From: Aureococcus anophagefferens
Taxonomy: Eukaryota; Sar; Pelagophyceae; Pelagomonadales; Pelagomonadaceae
Length of the DNA stretch: 64,000 nt
Direction: 5' to 3'
Assembly: GCF_000186865.1 (NCBI RefSeq)
Contig: NW_008705572.1
Span: 1,034,800-1,098,799, forward strand
The position numbers and the translations under genes are program-made. Shown in pieces: positions 36,392-45,702 of the stretch. The notes below the pieces were generated by a model. The model was not told the DNA's origin. It saw only the letters and a program-made list of their open reading frames with translations, and did no database searches. Within the stretch, counting starts at the first letter, position 1. Every line of letters begins with the position of its first letter.

Positions 36392-37588
36392 ATGATCCGG
36401 CTCCTCGTCGTCGCCGCGACCGCAGCCCTCGCGCGGCGGCCCGCGGCCACGGACCGCGGCTGCGGCTCCTACTGCTCCGCGGCCGTCGACGACGCCGTGC
36501 GCGTCGCCGTCACCCGCGCCGCCTACGCGAACGCGACGGCGGCGGCGCTCGCGTCGGCGCGGCGCGTCGCGGCGCGCATCTCGCTGGACTGCGCCATCGC
36601 GCTCCGGGGCGACGGCGTCGTCGTGTCGCACGGCGGCCGGTCCTACGCCGGCGGCGACGCGCTGCCCGCGGCGCTCGTCGGCGGCGGCGGCGGCGCGCTC
36701 TGCGCCGCGGGCGCGGCGGCGGCGCCGGGCCGCGTCGCCGTCTTCACGGTCGTCGACACCATCGGCTACCTCACCGCGCCGGGCAACCTCGACGCGTTCC
36801 GCAACAAGGTCGCGTTCTGCGAGCGCACGGCCCGGCCGCTCTACGTGCTGCTCGTGGGGACGGGCGACGCGTCCCTCCACGCGCGCGAGGGCCCGCCCTG
36901 GCAGCCCTGCGGCGAGCCCGACGGCAACCAGCTCAGCGTCTACAAGGCGCCCGGCGCGCTCCGCGTCTTCGAATCGCGGCCGGCCGTGTCCTCTCTGCTC
37001 TACTTGGACGCGGACGCGTGGTTCGCGGACGGCGCCGCGGCCGCGCCCCTCGAGGCCTACGCCGACCTCTTGGAAAAGAACGACGCCGACCTCCTGGGCG
37101 TGCAGAACCGGTTCCACGCGGGCGCGGACCCGGGCTGGGGCCGGCCGCGGAAGATCGTCATGAACGGCGGCGTCTTTCTGCTCAGACGGTCCGCGTTCGC
37201 GGACGACTTCGCGGGGCTCTGGTGGGCGGGCCGCTGCGGCGCCAAGGACCAGCTGCCGCTCTGGGCGGCCTTGTTCGCCCACTGGCACGTCGACGCCGGC
37301 GCGCCCTACGACCCGGACGCGTTCGCGACGTACAAGCTCGCGCGGCGCGCGGCGCTCCCGTCGCTGGCGCGCGTCCTCGGCGACCGGCTGCCCCAGGGCC
37401 AGCTCCGGGAGCCCGCCGTCGTCGGCCGCGTGCTGCTGCTGCCCGCGCTGCCCGTCGGCGGGCTTCCCGCGCTCCGGTCGGACCGGGACCCCGCCCGGAG
37501 GACGTTCGTCTGCCACACGAAGCCCGGCCGCCCGGAGCAGGGCGGCCAGTGCGACGCCGCGGACGTCTGCGCGAAGAGTCGATGTTAA
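36392..37588 (+). CDS. Secreted/Golgi glycosyltransferase-like protein (DxD type)
   Basis: The start at 36392 opens a signal peptide (MIRLLVVAATAALA). The mature 380 residues carry the nucleotide-sugar fold features AVFTVVDTIGYL, SSLLYLDADAWF (the DxD metal-binding site), NGGVFLLRRSAF and a downstream GAKDQLPLW. These are hallmarks of GT-A glycosyltransferases of the nucleotide-diphospho-sugar superfamily, but I cannot assign a CAZy family. Cysteines near the C-terminus suggest disulfides. The stop codon overlaps NAD(P)HX dehydratase by TTAA (37585-37588). Confidence 0.65.
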   Translation: MIRLLVVAATAALARRPAATDRGCGSYCSAAVDDAVRVAVTRAAYANATAAALASARRVAARISLDCAIALRGDGVVVSHGGRSYAGGDALPAALVGGGGGALCAAGAAAAPGRVAVFTVVDTIGYLTAPGNLDAFRNKVAFCERTARPLYVLLVGTGDASLHAREGPPWQPCGEPDGNQLSVYKAPGALRVFESRPAVSSLLYLDADAWFADGAAAAPLEAYADLLEKNDADLLGVQNRFHAGADPGWGRPRKIVMNGGVFLLRRSAFADDFAGLWWAGRCGAKDQLPLWAALFAHWHVDAGAPYDPDAFATYKLARRAALPSLARVLGDRLPQGQLREPAVVGRVLLLPALPVGGLPALRSDRDPARRTFVCHTKPGRPEQGGQCDAADVCAKSRC

Positions 37589-38610
37589 GCATCTTCTACG
37601 ACCGTGGGGACCATGCCCTCGAACGCGGCGCCGAGCGCGGCGAGCGCGTCCGGCGCGGTCATGGCGCGCCGCTTCGCCGCGAAGGCCGCGGCGCCGCTCC
37701 GCCGCGCGGCGACGCAGGCGCCGTAGGCGGCCCAGAGCCGCGGCGGCGCGCCGGCGTGGACGAAGTGCCCCTCGGCGCGGTGCGCGTAGACCCAGAGCAC
37801 GGCGAGCGACCCGGAGAGCAGGTCCCCGAGGCCGCCGCAGCGCCGCGGCGAGCTCGCCTCGTCGACGGCGATGGTCGACGCGCCGTCGCTGATGACGTCG
37901 ACGCGGCCCTTGCTGACGACCGTGACGCCGCCGAGGGCCCGCGCGACCTCGGAGACCTCGCGCGCGCGGCGCGCGAGCGACGCGTCGTCGCCCTCGCCCG
38001 GCGGCGGCGGCGGCGCCTCCGGGCAGACCGCGGCCCGCAGGCGCGCGAACTCGGGCGCGTTCGGCACCAGCGCGACGTTCGACAGGCCGCGCACGAGGTC
38101 CGGCTCGTTGGACACGAGGAACAGGCCGTCGGCGTCGACGACGACGGGCAGCGCGAGCTCGCGCGCCGCCAAGGTCAGGAGCGCCGCCGCGCCGGCGAGC
38201 ACGGGCGCGTCGCGGCCCAGGCCCGGCCCGACGACCAGGCCGTGGAGCCGCCGCGCCCAGGGCTCGACGTTCCGGAGCATCTGCGCGGCGGCGTCGCCGC
38301 CGGCCTCGTACGCGGGGATGACGACGAGCTCCGGGCTGTAGCTCTTGATCGCCGTGCAGGCGCTGTCGGCGCAGAAGACCCAGGACAGGTCCGCGCCGAC
38401 CTGCAGCGTGCTCGCCGCCGCGTAGTAGGGCGCGCCCGTGTACTCGAGGGAGCCGCCGACGACGCCGATGCGTCCGCCCTCGCCCTTGTACCGCGCGAAG
38501 GACAGCGGCGGCACGAGTCGTTGGACCGCGCTCGAGCCCTCGGACCAGGGCACGACGCGCGCGGTCATGGCGCTGCTCGCGCTGCACAGGGCGGCGACGC
38601 GGACGCGCAT
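37585..38610 (-). CDS. NAXD: ATP-dependent NAD(P)HX dehydratase
   Basis: The product has 341 residues. ARYKGEGGRIGVVGGSLEY and TGAPYYAAASTLQVGAD open the ribokinase-like fold; LVVGPGLGRD and VVVDADGLFL follow, and SPRRCGGLGDLLSGSLAV near the end is the ATP-binding and catalytic GDxLxG region of CARKD/NAXD. The enzyme repairs hydrated NADH/NADPH with ATP, a metabolite-repair role in cytosol, plastid or mitochondrion. The first 15 residues (MRVRVAALCSASSAM) could be a short targeting sequence or an over-extended start; an internal Met at 15 is an alternative. Neighbour genes do not indicate a pathway link. Confidence 0.9.
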   Translation of the reverse strand: MRVRVAALCSASSAMTARVVPWSEGSSAVQRLVPPLSFARYKGEGGRIGVVGGSLEYTGAPYYAAASTLQVGADLSWVFCADSACTAIKSYSPELVVIPAYEAGGDAAAQMLRNVEPWARRLHGLVVGPGLGRDAPVLAGAAALLTLAARELALPVVVDADGLFLVSNEPDLVRGLSNVALVPNAPEFARLRAAVCPEAPPPPPGEGDDASLARRAREVSEVARALGGVTVVSKGRVDVISDGASTIAVDEASSPRRCGGLGDLLSGSLAVLWVYAHRAEGHFVHAGAPPRLWAAYGACVAARRSGAAAFAAKRRAMTAPDALAALGAAFEGMVPTVVEDA

Positions 38611-38704
38611 GCACGGCTAGCACTCGGCTGGCGCCGCCGTGGAGAGCTCGGCAACATCTCGGCAGCATGCCGGCCGAGCAGTCACCAAATCCTGATGGTT
38701 TTGG

Positions 38705-38829
38705 CTCTCAGCGCGAGGCCTTGTGTGTGCTCTCTCTCGAGCGGGGCTGCCCTCCCGCGCGACGCCGCGGCACTAGGCCTGTGTGTGTTCTCTCTCGGGG
38801 CTGCCCTCCCGCGCGGCGCCGCGGCACCC
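38705..38829. repeat. ~62-bp tandem repeat ending at a start codon
   Basis: Two imperfect copies share GTGTGTGCTCTCTCTCG or GTGTGTGTTCTCTCTCG, then GGGGCTGCCCTCCCGCGCG and GCCGCGGCAC. The second copy ends exactly at CCCATG, the start of the downstream gene. The sense strand carries GCTGCCC in both copies, near 38744 and 38805. Confidence 0.65.
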
Positions 38830-39636
38830 ATGACGTCGCGGCGGACCCCGCGGCTGAACACGGGCCGGTCGAACCGCGCGGCGCAGAACGTGCTGTCGAG
38901 CCGCCTCGCGAAGTCGACGCCCCAGCTGAACCAGGTGCCCGAGCTCGCGACGACCGCCCGCTTCTCCACGGGCCGCCTGCGCGAGAAGACGCCGCCGAAG
39001 GTGCACCGCGACGACGGCTCCCGGGAGGTGCTCGAGCCCGTCTTCCGCGAGACCCACGACACGTCCGACGTCGTCACGACGCAGCACCACCAGTACGTCG
39101 TCGGCGAGCCCCGCGCGTACGGCCTGTACATCGAGGAGACGCCCATCAGCCAGAAGGAGGGCAAGAAGATGGCCGAGGCGCGCATGTACAGCGACAAGTC
39201 CTGCATCACGCCCCACTGGCTCAAGGTGAGCGCGACGCCCTGGTTCGCGCCGTCGAAGGCGACCGGCGGCTACGGCCGCAAGATCCACGACACGTCCGTG
39301 TCCACGGACGCGCCGGACATCTTCCACGTCGACGGCATCGAGGAGCACGACGAGCAGGCCGCGCGCAACTCGAACGTGTCCTTCGGCGCCGCGCCCCGGC
39401 CCCACCGCGACGGCGCGAGCCCGCTGCGGCGCAGCGTGAGCCAGGACGCGCCCGACTTCTTCCACCTCCAGAGCCGCAATCCGCCAACGGACAACTTGAA
39501 GTATACGAAGATGATCTACCAGAAGCAGATCCTCATCGAACCGCCCACGCCCCGCGCCGCGGCCAAATGGTCCAACACGCCGCGCCACCTCCTCCCGTCC
39601 TGCCGGAGCCTCCGCGGCGAGAGCACCAACGCGTGA
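38830..39636 (+). CDS. Unknown basic protein, no recognised domain
   Basis: The product has 268 residues. The N-terminal 60 residues are Arg/Thr-rich (SRRTPRLNTGRSNRAAQNVL). Short conserved-looking patches follow: VVTTQHHQYVVGEPRAYGLY, SCITPHWLKVSATPWF, DAPDIFHVDGIEE and again DAPDFFHLQSRNP, so an internal DAPDxFH repeat is present (about residues 158 and 203). Predicted mostly disordered with Tyr/His-rich linear motifs. Such proteins are often axonemal or cytoskeletal, but I recognise no family. The start codon follows a tandem repeat. Confidence 0.55.
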   Translation: MTSRRTPRLNTGRSNRAAQNVLSSRLAKSTPQLNQVPELATTARFSTGRLREKTPPKVHRDDGSREVLEPVFRETHDTSDVVTTQHHQYVVGEPRAYGLYIEETPISQKEGKKMAEARMYSDKSCITPHWLKVSATPWFAPSKATGGYGRKIHDTSVSTDAPDIFHVDGIEEHDEQAARNSNVSFGAAPRPHRDGASPLRRSVSQDAPDFFHLQSRNPPTDNLKYTKMIYQKQILIEPPTPRAAAKWSNTPRHLLPSCRSLRGESTNA

Positions 39637-39679
39637 GGCTGGTGTAAACGTTTTTTTTCGTTTCGTTAAAAAAGCAAGT

Positions 39680-41935
39680 TTAGTCCTCCATGCGCACGTC
39701 GCAGTCGTCGCCGCGCGCCGCGAGCAGGTTGAGCATGTCGAAGTCGCGGCGCGCGCGCGCGATGTCGAGGAGGTTGTCCGGCGGCTTCGCCGGGTCCCGC
39801 GACGTCGCGACGAGCACGCCGCAGTTGCAGCCCGCGTCGAGGAGCGCCGCGGCGACGTCCGCGTGGCCCCGCACGACCGCGAGCAGGATCGGCGACTGGT
39901 GCAGCGAGCTCGCGGCGGAGCCCAGATCCGGGTCCGCGGGCCCCGCGGCCGGCGGTTCCGTCTCCGCGGAGAGGAGCGCGCGCACGAGCGGCGCGTCGCC
40001 GCGGTTCACGGCCGCGAGGAGCGGCGTGTCGCGCGAGGGCCCGTCGAGCGCCGCGTCGGGATCCGCGCCCGCGTCCAGCAGCGCCACGGCGGCGCCGAAC
40101 GCGCCCGCCGTCGACGCGGCGACGTAGAGCGCCGTCGCGCCGTGCATGTCCGCGCCGCAGGGCGCGTCGACGGCCGCGCCGCCCTTGAGCAGAGCCAGCA
40201 CGGCCGCGCCGTTGCCGTTCTTCGCCGCGAGGTGCAGCGCCGTCGCCGCGGCGCCGGACGTCGTCGTCGCGCCGACGTCGGCGCCGGCTTTGACCAAGGC
40301 GTCGATCAGTTTCGGGTCGCCGCCGACGGCGAGGTGCAGCGGCGTCTGTCCGTCGGCGCCGGACCGCGCGGCCGTCGGCGCGCCCTTGGCCAGGAGCGCG
40401 GTCAAAATGTCGAGATGGCCCTGCGACGCCGCGACGTGGAGAGGCGTCGCGCCGTCGTCCGCCGCGTGCGAAACGGCCGCGCCCGCCGCCAAGAGCCGCG
40501 TGACGATGGCGAGGTGGCCCGCGCCCGCCGCGACGAGCAGGGGACTCGCGCCGGAGCGGCGCTGGCCCGCGTCGGCGTCCGCGCCGCGCGCCAACAGCAC
40601 GTCGACGACCTTCCGAAAGCCCGCGCCCGCGGCGTAGTAGAGCGCGGACGCGCCGTCGGCGTTCAGCGACCGCGCGTCCACCGCCGCGCCGCGGTCGAGC
40701 AGGAGCGCCGCGACGTCGGGCCGGTCGTACTGGGCCGCGAGGTGGAGGGGCGACACGCCGACCATGGAAAAGCCAGCGTCGACGGCCGCGCCGGCGTCGA
40801 GGAGCGCGCGCGCGGCCGCGGCGTGGCCGTTCTCGGCCGCCGCGTGGAGCGGCGTCGCGCCGTTGGCCGGCTCCGTGTTCGGCAGGAACGCGCGCGTCGC
40901 GTCGCCGCCGGCGACGTCCAGGTCCCGCGACGTTTGAGTATCGAAGGTCTCGGCGACCGCGGCGTCCGTCGACGCGCCCGCGGCGGCGAGCGCCGTCACC
41001 GTCTCGGCGAAGCCCTCCTGGGCGGCGATGTAGAGCGCCGTCGTGTCGCCGTTCAAGAGCGTCTCCGAATCGGCGCCGCAGGGCGCCGCGAGGAGCGCCG
41101 CCGCGCACGCCGCGCGGTCGCGTTGCGCGGCGGCGTGCAGCGGCCGGCCTCCCAAGGCCGTCGCCGCGTCCGGGTCCGCGCCGAGCGCGCAGGCCGTCTC
41201 GACGACATCGGCGAACCCGTTCTCCGCGGCCATATGGAGCGCCGTCGTGTTGGCGAAGGCGTGCCGCGCGCCGAGGTCGCCGCCGCGTCGTACCAACAAC
41301 GACAGCGTCTCCGCGTGGCCCGCGCCCGCCGCGACGTGGACCGCGGTCATGCCCGACGCGCCCACGGCTTCGAGGAGCGCGTCGGCGTCGCGGGAGTTGT
41401 CCAATAAGAGGCCCGCGCAGGCCGCGCAGCCCACCAATGCCGCGGCGTGAAGCGCCGTCGTCCCGTCGGGCACGACGCCGTCGGCGTCCGCGCCGTCGTC
41501 GAGCAGGCGCCGCGTCGCCGCCGCGTCCTGCTCCGCGACGGCGCGCAGCAGCGGCTCCGAGTCCGCGTACTCGGCCACGGTCTGGCCGACGCCGTAGGAG
41601 ATGAGGAGGCCCGCGCTGTCGACGTTGCCCGTGCCCGCCGCGAGCCGCTGGTACTCGTCGTAGGACGACGCGGGCCACTCGCCGGCGGAGACGCGCGCGG
41701 CGACGGCGGCCTCGCGAGAAGTCGCCTCGCTGAACGTTGCGCCGCCGTCGCCGAGGTCCTTGGCCCAGGACTTGAGCGACGCCGACGCCGGGCCGTCGCT
41801 GATGCGCACGACGAGGCCCGTGTCGCCGACGCTCACCGTCGCGAGGCCGCTTTCCGTTGCCTGCGGCTTCTTGCGCCGCTTCTTCGCGGCGCCGACGGCG
41901 GCGACGAGCGCGAGGAGCCAGCAGCGGGTGCGCAT
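39680..41935 (-). CDS. Large ankyrin-repeat protein with signal peptide
   Basis: The product has 751 residues. The N-terminus (MRTRCWLLALVAAVGAAKKRRKK) is a signal peptide or signal anchor. A short N-terminal domain (about 25-130) precedes at least fifteen ankyrin repeats from about residue 130 to 730, with the TALHAAA, TAVHVAA, TPLHAAAENGH and TPLLVAAGAGH patterns. Because ankyrin repeats usually act in the cytosol, the export signal is the noteworthy feature; the protein could be luminal, secreted or anchored. No transmembrane segment is seen after the signal. The C-terminal FWKPPGG module of the other ankyrin genes is absent; the end reads DDCDVRMED. Confidence 0.78.
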   Translation of the reverse strand: MRTRCWLLALVAAVGAAKKRRKKPQATESGLATVSVGDTGLVVRISDGPASASLKSWAKDLGDGGATFSEATSREAAVAARVSAGEWPASSYDEYQRLAAGTGNVDSAGLLISYGVGQTVAEYADSEPLLRAVAEQDAAATRRLLDDGADADGVVPDGTTALHAAALVGCAACAGLLLDNSRDADALLEAVGASGMTAVHVAAGAGHAETLSLLVRRGGDLGARHAFANTTALHMAAENGFADVVETACALGADPDAATALGGRPLHAAAQRDRAACAAALLAAPCGADSETLLNGDTTALYIAAQEGFAETVTALAAAGASTDAAVAETFDTQTSRDLDVAGGDATRAFLPNTEPANGATPLHAAAENGHAAAARALLDAGAAVDAGFSMVGVSPLHLAAQYDRPDVAALLLDRGAAVDARSLNADGASALYYAAGAGFRKVVDVLLARGADADAGQRRSGASPLLVAAGAGHLAIVTRLLAAGAAVSHAADDGATPLHVAASQGHLDILTALLAKGAPTAARSGADGQTPLHLAVGGDPKLIDALVKAGADVGATTTSGAAATALHLAAKNGNGAAVLALLKGGAAVDAPCGADMHGATALYVAASTAGAFGAAVALLDAGADPDAALDGPSRDTPLLAAVNRGDAPLVRALLSAETEPPAAGPADPDLGSAASSLHQSPILLAVVRGHADVAAALLDAGCNCGVLVATSRDPAKPPDNLLDIARARRDFDMLNLLAARGDDCDVRMED

Positions 41936-42094
41936 CTCCGCCGATCACGCTGCCATCAGATTCTCGCTTTGCCACATGGTGCAACTACAGAGTCAACACC
42001 TCCAAGGTGCAGCCCAAAATTGGCTGGCGCAACCAAAGCAAGCTCGGGCTGCTGCCCTCCCGGAGCGCCGCGGCCGCCCGGGGGACGCTCGACG

Positions 42095-43957
42095 ATGGTG
42101 GCCCTGGGGCGCGTGCGCCATGACAAGATGAAGGACACGCAGGTGCTCGTGTCGACGCTCCAGCGGCCCCACGGGGCGACGTCGTCCCGCATCATGAGCT
42201 TCTCCAGCAGCGGCAAGGAGGCGCACCTGAACACGGCCGTCGTCGCGGCGACGAAGAAGCGCTACGAGACCTACAAGCAGGCGACGCAGCTCTACTTCGA
42301 CGTCCAGCGGGCCAAGGGCGAGGTCTACCACGTGCTCTTCCAGCGGGACGGCGCGCTCGGGTTCAGCCTCCACCTCGTCCGCGACGGCGAGGACGGGCGG
42401 ACGATGATCGTCGTCGACCGCGTGAACAGCGACTGCGAGCACGGCGTGACCATCAAGACGTCGGACGAGCTCGTCATGATCTACGACTTCCTCCTCGTGC
42501 AGCCCACGCGCGAGGACTTCCTCAACATTTTGCAGCGCCTCGCGAAGTCGATGCGCCCGCTGAAGCTCACCTTCGCCAAGGGCAAGGACCGGCTCACGGC
42601 GATGCCGACGTCGTCGCCGCGGCTGAAGGGCAAGGAGCTCGAGCGCCAGGCGAAGCTCGAGGCCATGCGCCGGGATCTGGAAGACGACCTCGCGGCGGCG
42701 CGCGAAGCGGCGAAGCACGACGTGCTCCTCAAGCACCACGCGGCGACGGAGCAGCGCTTGGCGTACCGCAAGGAGAAGCAGGAGTCCAAGGTCAACGAGG
42801 CCCGCGCCGCCGCCGCGGAGCTCCTGGACACGCACTTCGACCCGACGGCGCCGCGCGTCCGCGCGGAGTCGTGGCGCGCCGAGGCCGCGCTCCTCGCGCG
42901 CAAGTACCGGCAGAAGGAGAGCGACGCGAAGGAGGTGCGCACGCGGGCCCGCGCGGCGAGCGGCATGGAGCACCTGGACCGCGTCGTCAAGGGGTCCGTC
43001 GTGCGCATGGTCCTCGAGGGGCCGGACGTCGACGAGGACGACGCGCTCTACGCGCCGGGCTGCGCGTGGCACGGCCGCGTGGGCATCGTCTCCGACGTCC
43101 GGGTCAACGAGTCGGGCGAGGTGCGCCTCACCGTGACCTTCGCCGACGCGCCCCTGAACCGGAGCGTCCACGGCGGCCACCACCCGGCCGTGCTCGCGTC
43201 CGACGGCGTCGCGCAGGCGTGGAAGGGCGACCCCAAGTACGTCGAGGTCCTCGTGGACCACCGCGACGAGGCGCTGCAGCTGGAGATGGAGCGGTCCCAC
43301 AACGCGAAGCGCGCGTCCCTGCTGGCGGACCGCGCGCGCGACGAGAAGCTCGAGGCCGCGCACGACAAGGGCGTCACCGCGCACATCTTCCGCGCGGCGC
43401 CCGGCGAGGCCCCGGGGGGCGAGGAGGGCCGCGCCAGGGCCGCCGAGGCCGCGGAGCGCGAGCGAATCCGCCAGACGACGGAGTGCGACGTCCACGCGGG
43501 CGCGCAACGCGGCCGGACGGGGTCCATCTTCGCGGTCAAGGAGTCCGAGGACAAGCGCGAGCGCGAGCTCCAGCAGAAGGCCGCCGTCGCCGCCATGGAG
43601 GACGAGCGCAAGCGCCGCGAGTGGGAGGGCCGCTTCGCCCAGACGCGCAAGTCCGCCGTCGTCGAGCACTTCGACAAGCGGAAGAAGGACCGCGACGACT
43701 ACGTCAAAGGGCAGCAGTTCGGCCTCAAGGTAAAGGAGTTCCTCTGCCTCGCCCAGGAGGAGGAGTTCGACGCGCCCCCGCGCCAGCCCGACATGGAGAC
43801 GGAGCTCATGCTCGAGCGCTCCAAGCTCTGGCAGACCAAGGCCGCGGACGCGCCGCCGCTCCCGCCGAAGCCCGCGAAGAAGCCCAAGCCCCCGCCCGCG
43901 AAGAAGTACCGCGACTCCATCCGCGTCCGCGGCGACAACAACGTCGACCACTACTGA
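42095..43957 (+). CDS. PDZ-like, coiled-coil scaffold protein
   Basis: The product is about 620 residues from the ATG at 42095 (42128 is an alternative). Residues about 70-165 resemble a PDZ domain (FQRDGALGFSLHLV, GRTMIVVDRVNSDCEHG). The rest is highly charged coiled coil (KELERQAKLEAMRRDLEDDL, EQRLAYRKEKQESKVNEARAA), with a small globular insert (HGRVGIVSDVRVNESGEVRLTVTF). The end is Lys/Pro-rich (PPKPAKKPKPPPAKKYRD). It looks like a cytoskeletal or axonemal scaffold. I recognise no specific family. GCTGCCC lies about 50 bp before the start. Confidence 0.65.
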   Translation: MVALGRVRHDKMKDTQVLVSTLQRPHGATSSRIMSFSSSGKEAHLNTAVVAATKKRYETYKQATQLYFDVQRAKGEVYHVLFQRDGALGFSLHLVRDGEDGRTMIVVDRVNSDCEHGVTIKTSDELVMIYDFLLVQPTREDFLNILQRLAKSMRPLKLTFAKGKDRLTAMPTSSPRLKGKELERQAKLEAMRRDLEDDLAAAREAAKHDVLLKHHAATEQRLAYRKEKQESKVNEARAAAAELLDTHFDPTAPRVRAESWRAEAALLARKYRQKESDAKEVRTRARAASGMEHLDRVVKGSVVRMVLEGPDVDEDDALYAPGCAWHGRVGIVSDVRVNESGEVRLTVTFADAPLNRSVHGGHHPAVLASDGVAQAWKGDPKYVEVLVDHRDEALQLEMERSHNAKRASLLADRARDEKLEAAHDKGVTAHIFRAAPGEAPGGEEGRARAAEAAERERIRQTTECDVHAGAQRGRTGSIFAVKESEDKRERELQQKAAVAAMEDERKRREWEGRFAQTRKSAVVEHFDKRKKDRDDYVKGQQFGLKVKEFLCLAQEEEFDAPPRQPDMETELMLERSKLWQTKAADAPPLPPKPAKKPKPPPAKKYRDSIRVRGDNNVDHY

Positions 43958-44191
43958 GCCGCGTCGTTTTCCCTCGGCGACGACGCGCCCGCGATGGGCA
44001 TCCTCCCTGTATAAGTCTCTACTTTTTTCAAGTATGGGTGCAACTTTACGGCATCATACTTTGTTGCAGCGGCATCTGGTGTGGTAATTCTGCTGCAGGC
44101 TCTTGTGGGCGCGCTGGCCGCGCGACAGTCTCGGCCGACGCGTCGAGCTCTGCAATAGCGGCGCCGACCATTGAAAGTTGCTGGAAAAACC

Positions 44192-45067
44192 ATGCTCCGC
44201 GGCGTCGGCGCGTTCATGCGCCACTATCCGCTGCTCTCCATCATCGGCGTCTACAGCGGCCTCTACGTGCTCGGCCAGCACATTTATGTCAAAGTCTTCG
44301 GCAAGCACGCGAAGACCTACGAATTCGGCGACGCGACGGCGCTCACGCTCCAGTCCGCGTCGAAGGCGCTCGCGGCGTTCATCGGCAAGGCGAGTCTGGG
44401 CGACTACCAGTTCGGCGACGTGTCGAAGGCGTCGCTCGAGCGCCTCGAGACGGCGTTCAAGGCCGCGCGGGGCCAGGAAACGCGCCGCGAGGTCGGTCTG
44501 GAAGCCATGGTCGTCTCCTTCTTCCAGCAGGCCGCGTGCCTGCTCCAGCGGTGCCTCGACCGCGGCTTCCTCGACGACGGCGAGGCCGAGGCGGGCGCCG
44601 AGGGCGACAACGAGCTCGGCGCGCGCGTCCGCGTCGCGCTGGCGGCGGCGGTGCTCCTGAGCACGGCGTGCCGCTCAATCGACGACGACGTCGCGCGCGA
44701 GCAGGCGGAGCTCGTCCTCGCGAGCGGCGACGGCGTCATCACGAAGCGCAACGTGCCCGAGACGCTCCAGGGCTGCCTCGCGCTGACCATGGAAGCCAAG
44801 CAGTTCCTCCGCGACTCGCGGCCGAGCGCCGAGGAGCGCGCGCGCTTGTGCGAAGCCGTCGTCCGCGCGGGCGCGACGGGCGCCGCGGACGTCGAGCCCG
44901 TCGCCGCGGCGCTCCTCCGCGCGGCCGCGGCGCTGCGGGCGAACCTCAAGAGCGTCTTCGAGAGCAACATGGACGACGTCTTCATCGCCGTCGTCGAGGA
45001 CCGCTTCGGCGCCTTCGACGACGAGGAGGGGTTCTCCGAGCAGTTCCTGCCCGCGCTGCGGCGATAA
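44192..45067 (+). CDS. Unknown membrane-anchored helical protein
   Basis: The product has 291 residues from the ATG at 44192. A single hydrophobic segment lies near the N-terminus (YPLLSIIGVYSGLYVLG). The remainder is predicted helical, with an Ala/Leu/Arg-rich repeat-like pattern and two acidic patches (DDGEAEAGAEGDNELG, FDDEEGFSEQF). It might be a mitochondrial or peroxisomal membrane protein because the topology is N-anchor with a soluble helical body. I do not recognise a family. The interval upstream (43958-44191) has low GC and no gene. Confidence 0.5.
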   Translation: MLRGVGAFMRHYPLLSIIGVYSGLYVLGQHIYVKVFGKHAKTYEFGDATALTLQSASKALAAFIGKASLGDYQFGDVSKASLERLETAFKAARGQETRREVGLEAMVVSFFQQAACLLQRCLDRGFLDDGEAEAGAEGDNELGARVRVALAAAVLLSTACRSIDDDVAREQAELVLASGDGVITKRNVPETLQGCLALTMEAKQFLRDSRPSAEERARLCEAVVRAGATGAADVEPVAAALLRAAAALRANLKSVFESNMDDVFIAVVEDRFGAFDDEEGFSEQFLPALRR

Positions 45068-45100
45068 TGAGGATCTAGGCTTAGGAAGGGTGCCCATGCG

Positions 45101-45655
45101 CTAGTCCCATTCTCTCGGGTGGTCGCGTGCCCATTTGTCGCGGCGGGTTGCATTACGCGCCTCTTTTTGTGCCTCCGTCATAGCTTTCCTCTTCCGCTTG
45201 CGGCTGGTGCTCGCCGCTTTAGTCGCTGCCGCGGTGGGCTCTTTGTGCTTCGGCTGGCGGGCGGGTAGGCCTGACGTTTCGGCATCAGTGTCGTACGCGT
45301 CGGTCTCAACGCCGTCATCCCCGCAGCCGCCACACGGCGCCGCGGTGGCAATGTCCTGCGGCGTTTCGGGGCACTGAGTCTCCGCATCTTTTGTGCTTAT
45401 CATCGATGCAGCCTGGGCCTCGAGGTCCCGCGCCGCGACGAGCTCGTCATATCGCTGGCGTAACGCCGATAATTCCATGCGCAGGCGCTCCTCGGCGTCC
45501 CTGCTCTCGTGGAGGCACTCTTTCATGGCCGCATCCCGTGCCTTCTTCTTCTTGCGCTTGTTTTCCGAATATAATGCCTCTCGCGTCTTTTCGTCGCCGG
45601 CGCCGTCGTAGCGTGGGCCAAAATGTGGAATCTGTGGCTTCTGTTCGGCAGCCAT
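45101..45655 (-). CDS. Basic coiled-coil protein, possibly bZIP-like
   Basis: The product has 184 residues from the ATG at 45655. Residues about 25-75 read SENKRKKKKARDAAMKECL followed by RLRMELSALRQRYDELV: a basic segment followed by a leucine-heptad-like stretch, as in bZIP factors, but the NxxAAxxCR motif is not clear. A second basic segment (SRKRKRKAMTEAQKEARN) near the C-terminus is nuclear-localisation-like. Codon usage is clearly less GC-rich than in neighbours, similar to the ankyrin genes. The start codon is 48 bp from the divergent sulfatase start, so the promoter region is very small. Confidence 0.45.
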   Translation of the reverse strand: MAAEQKPQIPHFGPRYDGAGDEKTREALYSENKRKKKKARDAAMKECLHESRDAEERLRMELSALRQRYDELVAARDLEAQAASMISTKDAETQCPETPQDIATAAPCGGCGDDGVETDAYDTDAETSGLPARQPKHKEPTAAATKAASTSRKRKRKAMTEAQKEARNATRRDKWARDHPREWD

Positions 45656-45702
45656 CGTGATTGACGCCGGACACAAGATCGGCTCGTGATCGGGGCTGCA
45701 CG

